Below, in pieces: positions 51,909 to 60,507 of a stretch of 64,000 bases of DNA. The position numbers and the translations under genes were made by a program. The DNA lies in NCBI RefSeq assembly GCF_015627105.1, contig NZ_VTDM01000008.1:61175-125174 (forward strand), read 5' to 3'. Below the pieces are notes generated by a model. The model did no database searches, was not told the DNA's origin, and saw only the letters and a program-made list of their open reading frames with translations. The DNA comes from Acinetobacter baretiae. GTDB lineage: Bacteria; Pseudomonadota; Gammaproteobacteria; Pseudomonadales; Moraxellaceae. How positions within the stretch are numbered: position 1 is the stretch's first letter; each line of letters begins with the position of its first letter.

Positions 51909-54287
51909 TTAAAGAGATTTACTGTCTTGTTTGGCAAGGAAGAACCATGTATCTAACACCGAGTCTGGGTTTAGTGATACAGATTCAATGCCTTGTTCCA
52001 TCAGCCAATATGCAAGATCTGGGTGATCAGATGGGCCTTGACCACAAATACCTACATATTTATTTGCTTTTTTACAGGCTTGAATGGCCATAGAAAGCAA
52101 TACTTTAACAGCAGCATCTCGTTCATCAAATAATTGTGAAACAATGCCTGAGTCACGATCTAGGCCGAGTGTGAGCTGTGTTAAGTCGTTTGAGCCGATA
52201 GAGAAACCATCGAAATGTTCTAAAAACTGATCTGCAAGCAATGCATTGGTTGGTAGTTCACACATCATAATGACTTTTAAGCCATTTTCACCACGATGTA
52301 GGCCATTTTCAGCCAATAATTCAATCACTCTTTTGGCTTCATTGACTGTACGAACAAAAGGAATCATGATTTGTACGTTAGTTAAGCCCATTTCATCGCG
52401 TACTTTTTTCAGTGCACGACATTCAAGCTCGAAACAATCACGGAAGTTTTCAGAGACATAACGACTTGCACCACGAAAACCAAGCATTGGGTTTTCTTCT
52501 TCAGGTTCGTAAAGTTTACCCCCAATTAAGTTGGCGTATTCATTCGATTTAAAGTCAGACATGCGAACAATGACAGGTTTGTCATGAAAAGCAGAGGCTA
52601 GCGTTGCGATTCCTTCGACTAATTTTTCAACATAGAAGTCAACTGCAGAAGGATAACCTGCAATGCGTGCAGAAATCGTTGATTTAACTTCTCTTGGTAG
52701 ACTTTCTAAGTTGAGCAATGCTTTAGGGTGTACACCAATCATTCGATTAATGATGAACTCTAAACGTGCAAGACCAATTCCTGCATTTGGAATTTGAGCA
52801 AAGTCAAATGCACGATCTGGGTTACCAACATTCATCATGACTTTAAATGGAAGTGCTGGCATAGAGTCAATGGTATTACGTTGAATATCAAAGTTGAGTT
52901 GACCTTCGTAAATAAAACCTGTGTCACCCTCTGCACAAGAGACGGTAACATCCTGACCTTCGCTGAGTAATTCTGTTGCATTGCCACAGCCGACAATCGC
53001 AGGGACACCTAGCTCACGTGCAATGATGGCAGCATGACATGTACGACCACCACGGTTAGTAATGATGGCAGATGCACGTTTCATGACTGGTTCCCAATCA
53101 GGATCCGTCATGTCTGAAACAAGGACATCACCTGGTTGAACTTTGTCCATTTCATCAATTGAAGTGACAATGCGAACTTTACCTGCACCGATTCTTTGGC
53201 CAATTGAGCGACCTTCAGCCAATACATTGCCTTTTTCTTTTAATAGGTAACGTTCCATCGTACTTACGTTTTGACGGCTTTTAACGGTCTCTGGACGCGC
53301 TTGAACAATGTATAAGCGGCCGTCATCTCCATCTTTTGCCCACTCGATGTCCATTGGAGCACCGTAGTGTTTTTCGATGATCATGGCTTGTTTTGCAAGT
53401 TCGTGTAATTCTTCATCTGTGAGAGAGAATTGTTGGCGCTCTGGTTTTTCGACGTCAACAATAGAGACAGATTTACCTGCTGAAGCTTCTTCGCCATAAA
53501 TCATTTTTTGGTGTTTTGAGCCTAGGTTACGGCGTACAACAGCATGTTTTTGAGCAGTAAGAAGAGGTTTAGATAGATAAAACTCATCGGGGTTAACAGC
53601 ACCTTGTACAACCATTTCACCAAGGCCGTAAGATGATGTAATAAACACCACATCTCTAAAACCTGATTCGGTATCTAGAGTAAACATGACACCCGCTGCT
53701 CCTGTTTCAGAGCGTACCATACGCTGAATACCTGCAGACAGTGCAACGAGTTTGTGATCAAAGCCTTGATGAACACGGTAGGCAATAGCTCGGTCATTAA
53801 ATAGTGATGCAAACACTTCTTTAATGGCAATCAAGACGTTGTCAATGCCGCGAATATTTAAGAATGTTTCTTGTTGACCTGCAAAAGAAGCATCTGGTAG
53901 ATCTTCTGCGGTTGCAGATGAACGTACAGCGACAGCAATATCTGCATTACCACTTGCAAGGGTACTAAATGCGTTTCGAACATCTTTTTCAAGTGATGCA
54001 GTGAGTGGTGTTTCAATAATCCATTGGCGGATTTGAGCACCTGTTTGAGTCAGTGCCTGAATATCATCAACGTCTAGTGCGTCTAGAGCTGTTTGAATTT
54101 TTGAGTTAAGACCACTTTGCTCAAGAAATTCACGATATGCTGCTGCGGTTGTTGCAAAACCTCCCGGTACAGATACACCAGCACTAGAAAGATGACTAAT
54201 CATTTCCCCCAAAGATGAGTTTTTCCCACCTACGAGTTCAACATCATGCTTTCCTAATTTTTCTAGACCAATTACGCGCGATTCCAA
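51909..54287 (-). CDS. ppsA: Phosphoenolpyruvate synthase PpsA
   Basis: Converts pyruvate + ATP + water to phosphoenolpyruvate, AMP and Pi for gluconeogenesis. 792 residues (E. coli 792). The ATP-grasp N-domain starts [22 protein letters not shown], with [20 protein letters not shown]. The phospho-His domain carries [21 protein letters not shown] with the catalytic His. C-terminal barrel: [29 protein letters not shown]. The start codon is TTG (54287), preceded by GGAGAAG at good spacing; no in-frame ATG lies nearby. Divergent from its regulator gene. Confidence 0.97.
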   Translation of the reverse strand: MESRVIGLEKLGKHDVELVGGKNSSLGEMISHLSSAGVSVPGGFATTAAAYREFLEQSGLNSKIQTALDALDVDDIQALTQTGAQIRQWIIETPLTASLEKDVRNAFSTLASGNADIAVAVRSSATAEDLPDASFAGQQETFLNIRGIDNVLIAIKEVFASLFNDRAIAYRVHQGFDHKLVALSAGIQRMVRSETGAAGVMFTLDTESGFRDVVFITSSYGLGEMVVQGAVNPDEFYLSKPLLTAQKHAVVRRNLGSKHQKMIYGEEASAGKSVSIVDVEKPERQQFSLTDEELHELAKQAMIIEKHYGAPMDIEWAKDGDDGRLYIVQARPETVKSRQNVSTMERYLLKEKGNVLAEGRSIGQRIGAGKVRIVTSIDEMDKVQPGDVLVSDMTDPDWEPVMKRASAIITNRGGRTCHAAIIARELGVPAIVGCGNATELLSEGQDVTVSCAEGDTGFIYEGQLNFDIQRNTIDSMPALPFKVMMNVGNPDRAFDFAQIPNAGIGLARLEFIINRMIGVHPKALLNLESLPREVKSTISARIAGYPSAVDFYVEKLVEGIATLASAFHDKPVIVRMSDFKSNEYANLIGGKLYEPEEENPMLGFRGASRYVSENFRDCFELECRALKKVRDEMGLTNVQIMIPFVRTVNEAKRVIELLAENGLHRGENGLKVIMMCELPTNALLADQFLEHFDGFSIGSNDLTQLTLGLDRDSGIVSQLFDERDAAVKVLLSMAIQACKKANKYVGICGQGPSDHPDLAYWLMEQGIESVSLNPDSVLDTWFFLAKQDSKSL

Positions 54288-54443
54288 AGTAGCTTCTCCA
54301 CTTTTGCAGTATATTATTTGTTCGCTAGTATCTTAATAGAGTAAAGTTTTTGGCTTTTTTACTCGAAGCCATACATACTTGTATCAGATGGGGCTTACTA
54401 TAAAGAATATAGCCGATGATGACAAATATTTGAGGAGCTTTTC

Positions 54444-55280
54444 ATGCCTGAAAATCAACAAATTGAAAGAAGTGTGTTCTTTATTTCTGATGGAACGGCA
54501 ATTACTGCTGAAACTTTAGGCCATTCGTTATTGGCTCAGTTTCCAAATGTAAAATTTAATGTACATATTATTCCTTACATTTCATCTGAAGAAGATGCTT
54601 TAAAAGTGGTACAAGAAATTAATGCATGTCAGCAAGTTGAAGGGGAGTTACCCCTAGTATTTGATACGTTGGTTAACCCGCATGTACGAGAAATTATCAA
54701 TACAGCCAATGCAGTCAATTTAGATGTTTTTGAAGGTATGATTAGTAAACTTGAACAAGAATTAAAAACTGCACCAACGAGTTTAATCGGACAAACGCAT
54801 GCAGTGATCGATTCTGAATATTATAAAGCTCGTATTGATGCTGTACATTTTGCTTTAGATAATGATGATGGTGCACGTACTCGACATTATGATAAAGCAG
54901 ATATTATTTTAATTGGGGTTTCTCGTTCAGGGAAAACACCAACGGCCATTTATTTGTCATTACAATTTGGAATACGTGTAGCCAATTATCCACTCACAGA
55001 AGAAGATCTTGACGATAATCGTTTACCTAAAGTATTGCGTGAACATAAGTCTAAGCTGTTTGGTTTAATGATAGATGCTGACCGCTTGGTTGCGATCCGA
55101 ACGGAAAGAAAAGCGGGCAGCCGCTATGCCAGTTATAACCAGTGTCAAATGGAGCTTAGAGCCATTGAAGGAATTTATATTTCTGAAGGTATTCCATTTT
55201 TAAATGTTTCTGAAATGTCGATTGAAGAAATTTCTACACGAGTGTTACAAATCACAGGTTTAAAACGTCGTATTAGTTAA
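54444..55280 (+). CDS. ppsR: Pyruvate,water dikinase regulatory protein (PSRP, DUF299)
   Basis: Bifunctional ADP-dependent kinase / Pi-dependent phosphorylase that switches PpsA off and on by modifying a Thr near its catalytic His. 278 residues (E. coli PpsR 277). N-terminal RSVFFISDGTAITAETLGHSLL; the P-loop-like GVSRSGKTPTAIYLS; ERKAGSRYASYNQCQMELRA; FLNVSEMSIEEISTRVL. GGAGC ribosome site. It is encoded divergently next to its target ppsA, 157 bp apart. Confidence 0.95.
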   Translation: MPENQQIERSVFFISDGTAITAETLGHSLLAQFPNVKFNVHIIPYISSEEDALKVVQEINACQQVEGELPLVFDTLVNPHVREIINTANAVNLDVFEGMISKLEQELKTAPTSLIGQTHAVIDSEYYKARIDAVHFALDNDDGARTRHYDKADIILIGVSRSGKTPTAIYLSLQFGIRVANYPLTEEDLDDNRLPKVLREHKSKLFGLMIDADRLVAIRTERKAGSRYASYNQCQMELRAIEGIYISEGIPFLNVSEMSIEEISTRVLQITGLKRRIS

Positions 55281-55323
55281 TCTTTACAACATAAGTGTTT
55301 TGTTATTTATTGAGCTCATCAGT

Positions 55324-56196
55324 TTAACCAATGGTGTGATCTAAATAAGCCACAGCATTATGTGAGTGTAGGCTTTCATAATGCGTAACTTTAATACTCC
55401 ATGCACTATAAGACGTTTTTAAGGTCTGTCCAATGCGCCGTGCTGCATCTTCTACAAACATTAAATTTTCTCCATTGCGCTGTGCAAAAGCTTGTTCATC
55501 AGCACGTTTAACCGCTGTTTGAGTGGCTGTTTGCAGTGTATTTTCAATATTTTGAATCAGTTGATATAAATTAATTTCTGTTTCACTATGAATAGTTACT
55601 GAAGCTGTACTGCGTTGACTGTGTGGTGTGGCCTGACTACCATATTTTGAAATCCAGTGCAGAATATCTTCTTTTTTGATGTGATGAGCGGTTTTAAAAT
55701 CATGGTCAAATTGATCTTGAATCATGTGTCTAGAAAGTGCGGCTGAACATGGACATGTGGATGAATATTCAATATGTACCGTATAAGACAAGGTCAAGGT
55801 ATCTTGGTTAAGATTTGCTTGTATGTAAATAGGATAAGCTTTCCAACCACTAATTATTGGGGTTTTGAGTGCTTGATGTTGTATTGGTAATTTAAAGTGT
55901 AAATTTAAACGAGCTTGATTGGTTTGGTCTTTTTGGTGTGTTTGAATGATTCGATGGAGATGTGTTTTGATTGCACAGGCTGTAATTGTGGTGAGCTGTT
56001 GAAGTTGTAAATATACTCTAGACATATGAATGCCTTTGACCTGTGCGTTGGGCAAATTAATATAAATATCAACATCACTGAGCACGGTTTGATGGTTTAG
56101 AGTAAGCGGCAAAGAAATTTTTTCCATGCCCACCCAGTTGAGTGGGACTTGGTATTGAGGTTCTTGTTGTTTCGAAATATCTGGAATATTGATCAT
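55324..56196 (-). CDS. folE2: GTP cyclohydrolase FolE2 (type IB)
   Basis: Makes 7,8-dihydroneopterin triphosphate for folate using a metal site that does not need zinc. 290 residues. FolE2 signatures: STCPCSAALSRHM with the metal-binding Cys, QRSTASVTIHS, and VEDAARRIGQTL. Such enzymes back up the zinc enzyme FolE under zinc limitation. A Zur-box match lies 23 bp upstream of its ATG. The zrlA-like gene is the next upstream gene on the same strand. Confidence 0.95.
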   Translation of the reverse strand: MINIPDISKQQEPQYQVPLNWVGMEKISLPLTLNHQTVLSDVDIYINLPNAQVKGIHMSRVYLQLQQLTTITACAIKTHLHRIIQTHQKDQTNQARLNLHFKLPIQHQALKTPIISGWKAYPIYIQANLNQDTLTLSYTVHIEYSSTCPCSAALSRHMIQDQFDHDFKTAHHIKKEDILHWISKYGSQATPHSQRSTASVTIHSETEINLYQLIQNIENTLQTATQTAVKRADEQAFAQRNGENLMFVEDAARRIGQTLKTSYSAWSIKVTHYESLHSHNAVAYLDHTIG

Positions 56197-56204
56197 AGGT
56201 TAGT

Positions 56205-56246
56205 CATACATTTTATGTAATGTTATAATATAACATAAAATGTATG
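56205..56246. repeat. Outer inverted repeat overlapping the folE2 Zur box
   Basis: CATACATTTTATG (56205-56217) and CATAAAATGTATG (56234-56246) are perfect 13-bp arms with a 16-bp spacer. Their dyad centre (56225/56226) lies 2.5 bp from the centre of the inner Zur-type palindrome (56228). In RNA the arms could form a hairpin between the zrlA-like gene and folE2. Confidence 0.5.
56219..56237. promoter_or_regulatory. Zur box before folE2
   Basis: ATGTTATAATATAACAT (56220-56236) matches the core of the gammaproteobacterial Zur consensus (GAAATGTTATANTATAACATTTC) at every core position. It sits 23-41 bp upstream of the folE2 ATG, downstream of the zrlA-like stop. Zinc-loaded Zur should repress folE2 here. 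Confidence 0.82.
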
Positions 56247-56253
56247 GGTTGAA

Positions 56254-57012
56254 TTAAGGAATGGCTTCACCACATAAAGAGGTGCGCCAACTATGGTTGT
56301 AGCCCCATGTTCTAAATCCTAAAGTATCTATATGAATCTGTCCCGATTCATAAATTCCAATGCCCATATTGTAATTCTTACCTTGTGTTTGCCAAAAACG
56401 GCATAAGGCAATTTTCGTTTGTTGAATAGTATAGCTGTCTTCAGGTGTCGGGTTTTCAGGCCCAATTCTAAAATCTATGGCTGAATTTTTAACATGGCTT
56501 GAATTTTTAGCTCCTCCAGCACAAGCATTTAAAAAAGGTGATCTGTAGCTTGAAGTCACCTCAATATTATTTGCAGAAATAATGCCTTGTTCTTTGAGTG
56601 TTTTAAAAAGTTGTAAAGTAGGAATAGCATAGTCCCAGACGTTTGGTGGTGGGACGTTATATTCGCTATCATTACAGTTTTGCCAATCTCTAGCAGAACG
56701 TAGCATCTGAAAATCAGGAACAATAAATTCAACGTTTTTTTGTTTTAAATAACTTTTGTATTGATTTAAACGCTGTTGGTTTTGTCCTTGATTCAGCCAA
56801 TAAGTGTAGGTAGTTGGTTGTAATGTTGTGGTTACTTTGAGTATTGGGGGGGTAGTTAAGGTTGGAGGGGTTGTTGTGGGTGTTAATGGGACTTCAATGC
56901 TAGGAACCACAACTTTGGATACAGTGACAGGCGAATGGGGCTGTGATACACATGCGCTCAATGCACTGATACAAATTGAACTGATGAAAGTGTATGTATA
57001 TTTTCTTTGCAT
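56254..57012 (-). CDS. zrlA: Zur-regulated M15-type lipoprotein peptidase, ZrlA-like
   Basis: 252 residues. Lipoprotein signal MQRKYTYTFISSICISALSAC with acylated Cys21, then a Thr/Pro-rich linker (25-65). The M15-type D,D-carboxypeptidase/endopeptidase domain contains SSYRSPFLNACAGG, SSHVKNSAIDFRIG (His173, Asp180) and QIHIDTLG (His227), the zinc ligands of the family. Acinetobacter baumannii ZrlA is a Zur-repressed lipoprotein peptidase needed for envelope integrity in zinc starvation; the architecture and Zur box match it. Orthology is inferred, not searched. Upstream of folE2 on the same strand. Confidence 0.85.
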   Translation of the reverse strand: MQRKYTYTFISSICISALSACVSQPHSPVTVSKVVVPSIEVPLTPTTTPPTLTTPPILKVTTTLQPTTYTYWLNQGQNQQRLNQYKSYLKQKNVEFIVPDFQMLRSARDWQNCNDSEYNVPPPNVWDYAIPTLQLFKTLKEQGIISANNIEVTSSYRSPFLNACAGGAKNSSHVKNSAIDFRIGPENPTPEDSYTIQQTKIALCRFWQTQGKNYNMGIGIYESGQIHIDTLGFRTWGYNHSWRTSLCGEAIP

Positions 57013-57040
57013 AGAGACTAAGGTAAGCTGATTCTTTTGC

Positions 57041-57057
57041 TTGTTATGTTATAACAA
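57041..57057. promoter_or_regulatory. Zur box before the zrlA-like gene
   Basis: TTGTTATGTTATAACAA has perfect 7-bp arms (TTGTTAT/ATAACAA) separated by GTT. It matches the 15-bp Zur core TGTTATANTATAACA at 13 of 14 fixed positions (one A to G). It ends 28 bp before the zrlA-like ATG. Confidence 0.75.
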
Positions 57058-57438
57058 CGAAAAATGGAATGTCGTATATTTATGTATTGATTTTTAAATA
57101 GGTGTGCCTTTTACTGTTTTTAAAGCGCAATGTATGGGTGTCGACTTGTGCGATTGTTTTGATGGTGTGTGAGTTGTGTTTAATCTGATCATAATGAGCC
57201 TGATGATGCAACTGAGTGAAATCATCGATTTATTGTATATTTGAAGATATATTTGCATATAATGCGTAGAATTTTAAGATTATCTTATTGATTTATATTT
57301 TATTCTTCTTACATAAGATGAATCTTTTATAGTGATTAGAAAAACCGATTATAACTATAAAAATATACTGTTTTGACTATATGTTAAATTTAGTTAGTAT
57401 GTTTGCAAGTACAGAAAAACTCCCTCGGAGACATACAA
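57058..57438. other. Divergent promoter region, zrlA-like / ahpF (381 bp)
   Basis: No gene recognised. Contains a possible ahpF promoter TTGACT (57373-57378), N16, TAGTAT (57395-57400). Overlapping it is a weak OxyR-like pattern: two CTAT tetramers (57355 and 57377) with the 22-bp spacing of the OxyR consensus, while the matching ATAG tetramers are poor. Confidence 0.3.
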
Positions 57439-59004
57439 ATGTTAGATCAAAATATTAAAGCGCAACTAAAAAGCTATCTTGAGCGTTTGGAAAGTCCAAT
57501 CGAATTGGTTGCATCTTTAGATGAATCAGATAAAGCAATTAAAATTAAAGAATTGGTTATAGAGGTTGCAGAGCTTTCTGATAAAGTGATTGCTCGTTTA
57601 GATGGTCAAAATTCACGCCGTCCAAGCTTTGGTATTGCAAAATCAGGTGAAGAGCCAAGAGTTTATTTTGCAGGCTTACCTATGGGGCATGAATTTACAT
57701 CATTAATTTTGGCATTGTTACAAGTTTCAGGTTATCCTCCTAAAGTATCGGATGAGCTACTTGCACAAATTAAGGGTTTAAATTTAAAAGCAAACTTTGA
57801 TGTTTTTGTTTCATTGACGTGTCACAACTGTCCCGATGTTGTACAAGCATTAAACTTAATTGCTGTGAACAATCCAAATACAACAGCAACCATGATTGAT
57901 GGTTCTTTCTTCCAAGATGAAGTTGAACAACGTAAAATTATGGCTGTACCTATGGTCTTTCAAGACAATGAACATATTGGCCAAGGCCGTATGACATTGG
58001 AAGAAATTATTGCAAAATTAGATACACATTCTGTTGAAAAAGAAGCTGAAAAATTAAATGCGAAAGACGCGTTTGATGTTTTAGTTGTCGGTGGTGGCCC
58101 TGCAGGTGGTACGGCAGCAATCTATGCTGCACGTAAAGGGATCAAAACAGGGATTGTTGCAGAACGTTTTGGTGGTCAAGTGATGGACACCATGGATATT
58201 GAAAACTTTACAACGGTACAACGTACAGTTGGGCCAAAATTTACCAGTGACATGGAAGCACATGTTCGAGAATATAATGTAGATATTATGAATCTACAGC
58301 GTGTAAAAAGTTTAACGGGTGCAGATCAAACAGCCAATGGGTTAGTCTCACTTGAGCTTGAAAGTGGCGCTATACTTGAATCTAAAACTGTGATTTTATC
58401 TACAGGCGCGCGATGGAGAGAGTTAAATGTACCGGGCGAAGTAGAATATCGTACACGTGGTGTGGCATATTGTCCTCACTGTGATGGTCCTTTATTTAAA
58501 GGTAAACATGTTGCGGTCATTGGTGGTGGTAACTCAGGTGTTGAAGCGGCAATTGATTTAGCAGGTATTGTAGAGCATGTAACGCTGATCGAATTTAGTG
58601 ATACATTGCTTGCAGATCAAGTTTTACAAGATAAATTACACAGCCTGCCAAACAGTACAGTGATTAAAAGTGCACTTACCACTGAAGTTTTAGGCGATGG
58701 TAGTCAAGTAACAGGCTTAAAATATAAAGACCGTACGACAGACCAAGAGCATGTGGTTAATCTTGCAGGTATTTTTGTGCAAATTGGTCTATTGCCAAAT
58801 ACAGACTTCTTAAAAGCAAGTGACGTAGAGCTATCACCACGCGGTGAAGTTGTAATTGATAGTCGTAACGAAACCAATGTAAAAGGTGTATTTGCCGCAG
58901 GTGACTGTACGACAGTACCGTATAAGCAAATTATTATTGCAACGGGTGAGGGTGCAAAAGCGTCATTATCAGCATTTGACTATATTATTCGTTCAGGTCA
59001 ATAA
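57439..59004 (+). CDS. ahpF: Alkyl hydroperoxide reductase subunit F
   Basis: Flavoprotein disulfide reductase that passes NADH electrons to peroxiredoxin AhpC. 521 residues from the ATG at 57439, the same length as E. coli AhpF; an in-frame TTG 12 codons upstream is rejected. Tandem thioredoxin-fold N-domain with the redox pair CHNC (C128, C131). FAD-binding [23 protein letters not shown]-binding [17 protein letters not shown], and the active disulfide [13 protein letters not shown]-terminal [33 protein letters not shown]. ahpC is not adjacent within the window. Terminator follows. Confidence 0.97.
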   Translation: MLDQNIKAQLKSYLERLESPIELVASLDESDKAIKIKELVIEVAELSDKVIARLDGQNSRRPSFGIAKSGEEPRVYFAGLPMGHEFTSLILALLQVSGYPPKVSDELLAQIKGLNLKANFDVFVSLTCHNCPDVVQALNLIAVNNPNTTATMIDGSFFQDEVEQRKIMAVPMVFQDNEHIGQGRMTLEEIIAKLDTHSVEKEAEKLNAKDAFDVLVVGGGPAGGTAAIYAARKGIKTGIVAERFGGQVMDTMDIENFTTVQRTVGPKFTSDMEAHVREYNVDIMNLQRVKSLTGADQTANGLVSLELESGAILESKTVILSTGARWRELNVPGEVEYRTRGVAYCPHCDGPLFKGKHVAVIGGGNSGVEAAIDLAGIVEHVTLIEFSDTLLADQVLQDKLHSLPNSTVIKSALTTEVLGDGSQVTGLKYKDRTTDQEHVVNLAGIFVQIGLLPNTDFLKASDVELSPRGEVVIDSRNETNVKGVFAAGDCTTVPYKQIIIATGEGAKASLSAFDYIIRSGQ

Positions 59005-59016
59005 TCTAAAATATGT

Positions 59017-59048
59017 AAAAAAGCCAAAGCATTGTCTTTGGCTTTTTT
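59017..59048 (+). terminator. Terminator of ahpF
   Basis: AAAAAAGCCAAAG and CTTTGGCTTTTTT, perfect 13-bp arms around CATTGT, directly after the ahpF stop. Also usable on the minus strand. Confidence 0.9.
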
Positions 59049-59108
59049 GTGAATATAGATCAGCGTGCTGTAGTGTTTCGATGACATGATAGTTTTTTAC
59101 TAAACTCG

Positions 59109-59885
59109 TTAATCAAAACGATAAATGTCCATTCCTAAAGATCCCATAGAAAAACTACTGTGTACAACACTCAATGTTTTGCCTGTGCCCATGGCAAAAA
59201 AGAGTGGTGCAAAGTGCTCTAAACTTGGATGATTTTTTTCCACATAGGGTAGACTTTTCCAATCAAGCACCTGTTCTTGATTGCCTTGTTGTAATTGTTG
59301 CACTACGTGATTTCTAAATGTAGATGCCCATGTTGGAATAGGTGCAGGAGATTCGTGCCAATTGAGTTCACTGAGGTTGTGGGTAATACTTCCTGATCCA
59401 ATAAGAAGTATTTGTTCATGTCTTAACACAGAAAGAATTTCGCCAATATGATGTATTTCTTGTGCAGAGTAATGAATAGGTAATGATATTGTAATTACAG
59501 GAATATCTGCTTCAGGATACATATGTAATAAAGGCATCCATACGCCGTGATCTCGAGGGCGACTACTGTTTGCATGTGCTGTAATGTGATGTTCTGCAAA
59601 TAAATTGAGTAGTCTTTCTGAAATATCAGTGGCTCCAGGCGCTGGATATTTAATTTTATAAATTAATTCAGGGAAACCACGAAAGTCGTGCCAAGTATTT
59701 GGTCTTGGTGATGTACTGACTTCGAGAACATGACTTTCCCAATGGGCAGACATCACAATAATAGCTTGAGGGCGAGGTAAATTCACACTTAAACGATGTA
59801 AAGCAGGGCCCACTTGCTCTGGATTGAGTGCAAGCATTGGTGAGCCATGTGAAATAAATAAACCAGGTAACGTATTTAAATGCAT
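59109..59885 (-). CDS. Class III extradiol ring-cleavage dioxygenase, DODA/YgiD type
   Basis: 258 residues. Conserved zinc/iron ligands in LFISHGSPMLAL, VMSAHWES, LIGSGSITHNLSEL and LEHFAPLFFAMG, with DHGVWMPL and VPVIT-like strands typical of the YgiD/4,5-DOPA dioxygenase family. The physiological substrate is uncertain; E. coli YgiD cleaves DOPA in vitro. Single gene, start ATG at 59885. Confidence 0.9.
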   Translation of the reverse strand: MHLNTLPGLFISHGSPMLALNPEQVGPALHRLSVNLPRPQAIIVMSAHWESHVLEVSTSPRPNTWHDFRGFPELIYKIKYPAPGATDISERLLNLFAEHHITAHANSSRPRDHGVWMPLLHMYPEADIPVITISLPIHYSAQEIHHIGEILSVLRHEQILLIGSGSITHNLSELNWHESPAPIPTWASTFRNHVVQQLQQGNQEQVLDWKSLPYVEKNHPSLEHFAPLFFAMGTGKTLSVVHSSFSMGSLGMDIYRFD

Positions 59886-59907
59886 TATCCTCTCTCTTAA
59901 TGATTAT

Positions 59908-60387
59908 TTATGCACGATGATATGGGTGATTATGGTTAATGGTCATGCCTCTATATAATTGCTCAATCAGCATCACACGTACTAATGGGTGTGGTAATGT
60001 GAGTTTAGATAACGACCAGTGCCACAATGCTTTTTGTTTGACGGCTTGACTGAGTCCATCTGGCCCGCCAATCGCAAGCGCGATATCTTGCCCAGACAGC
60101 ATCCATTCTTGCATCGTATGGGCCAATTTTTCAGTACTTAGTTCACGACCGTTCACTTCTAAGGCAATCAATGTCTCGTTGGGCTTGAGTGTAGATAAAA
60201 TACTTTCACCTTCGGTTTGACAGTATTTTAAAATGTCTGCTTCTGAGTCATTTTTACCTCTTTTTGCCATAGGAAGTTCAATAAACTGTGTTTGTACAAA
60301 TGGTTGAATGCGTTTGAGGTAATCTTCTACACCTGTGAGAACCCATGTTGGCATTTTTTGTCCGATAGTGAGTATTCTAATCTTCAT
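59908..60387 (-). CDS. rlmH: 23S rRNA pseudouridine-1915 N3-methyltransferase RlmH
   Basis: SPOUT methyltransferase acting on the assembled 70S ribosome. 159 residues (E. coli 155). KIRILTIGQKMPTWVLTGVEDYLKRI; ETLIALEVNGRELSTEKLAHTM; AIGGPDGLS; and the knotted C-terminus LYRGMTINHNHPYHRA. rsfS, its usual neighbour, is not adjacent. Between lon and the DODA gene on the same strand. Confidence 0.97.
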   Translation of the reverse strand: MKIRILTIGQKMPTWVLTGVEDYLKRIQPFVQTQFIELPMAKRGKNDSEADILKYCQTEGESILSTLKPNETLIALEVNGRELSTEKLAHTMQEWMLSGQDIALAIGGPDGLSQAVKQKALWHWSLSKLTLPHPLVRVMLIEQLYRGMTINHNHPYHRA

Positions 60388-60461
60388 AAGGCCTGATTGC
60401 GTAGTCTAAAATTAAAACGCAGTATAGCGAAAATAGAACAAGCGATAGAAGTTGAATCTAA

Positions 60462-60497
60462 AAAAATAAAGCCACTTTCAAAAGTGGCTTTATTTTT
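60462..60497. terminator. Strong bidirectional terminator downstream of lon
   Basis: AAAAATAAAGCCACTTT (60462-60478) and AAAGTGGCTTTATTTTT (60481-60497) form a 17-bp perfect stem. On the minus strand it ends lon transcripts 10 bp after the stop, before rlmH. Confidence 0.92.
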
Positions 60498-60507
60498 GAT
60501 TTTACTG

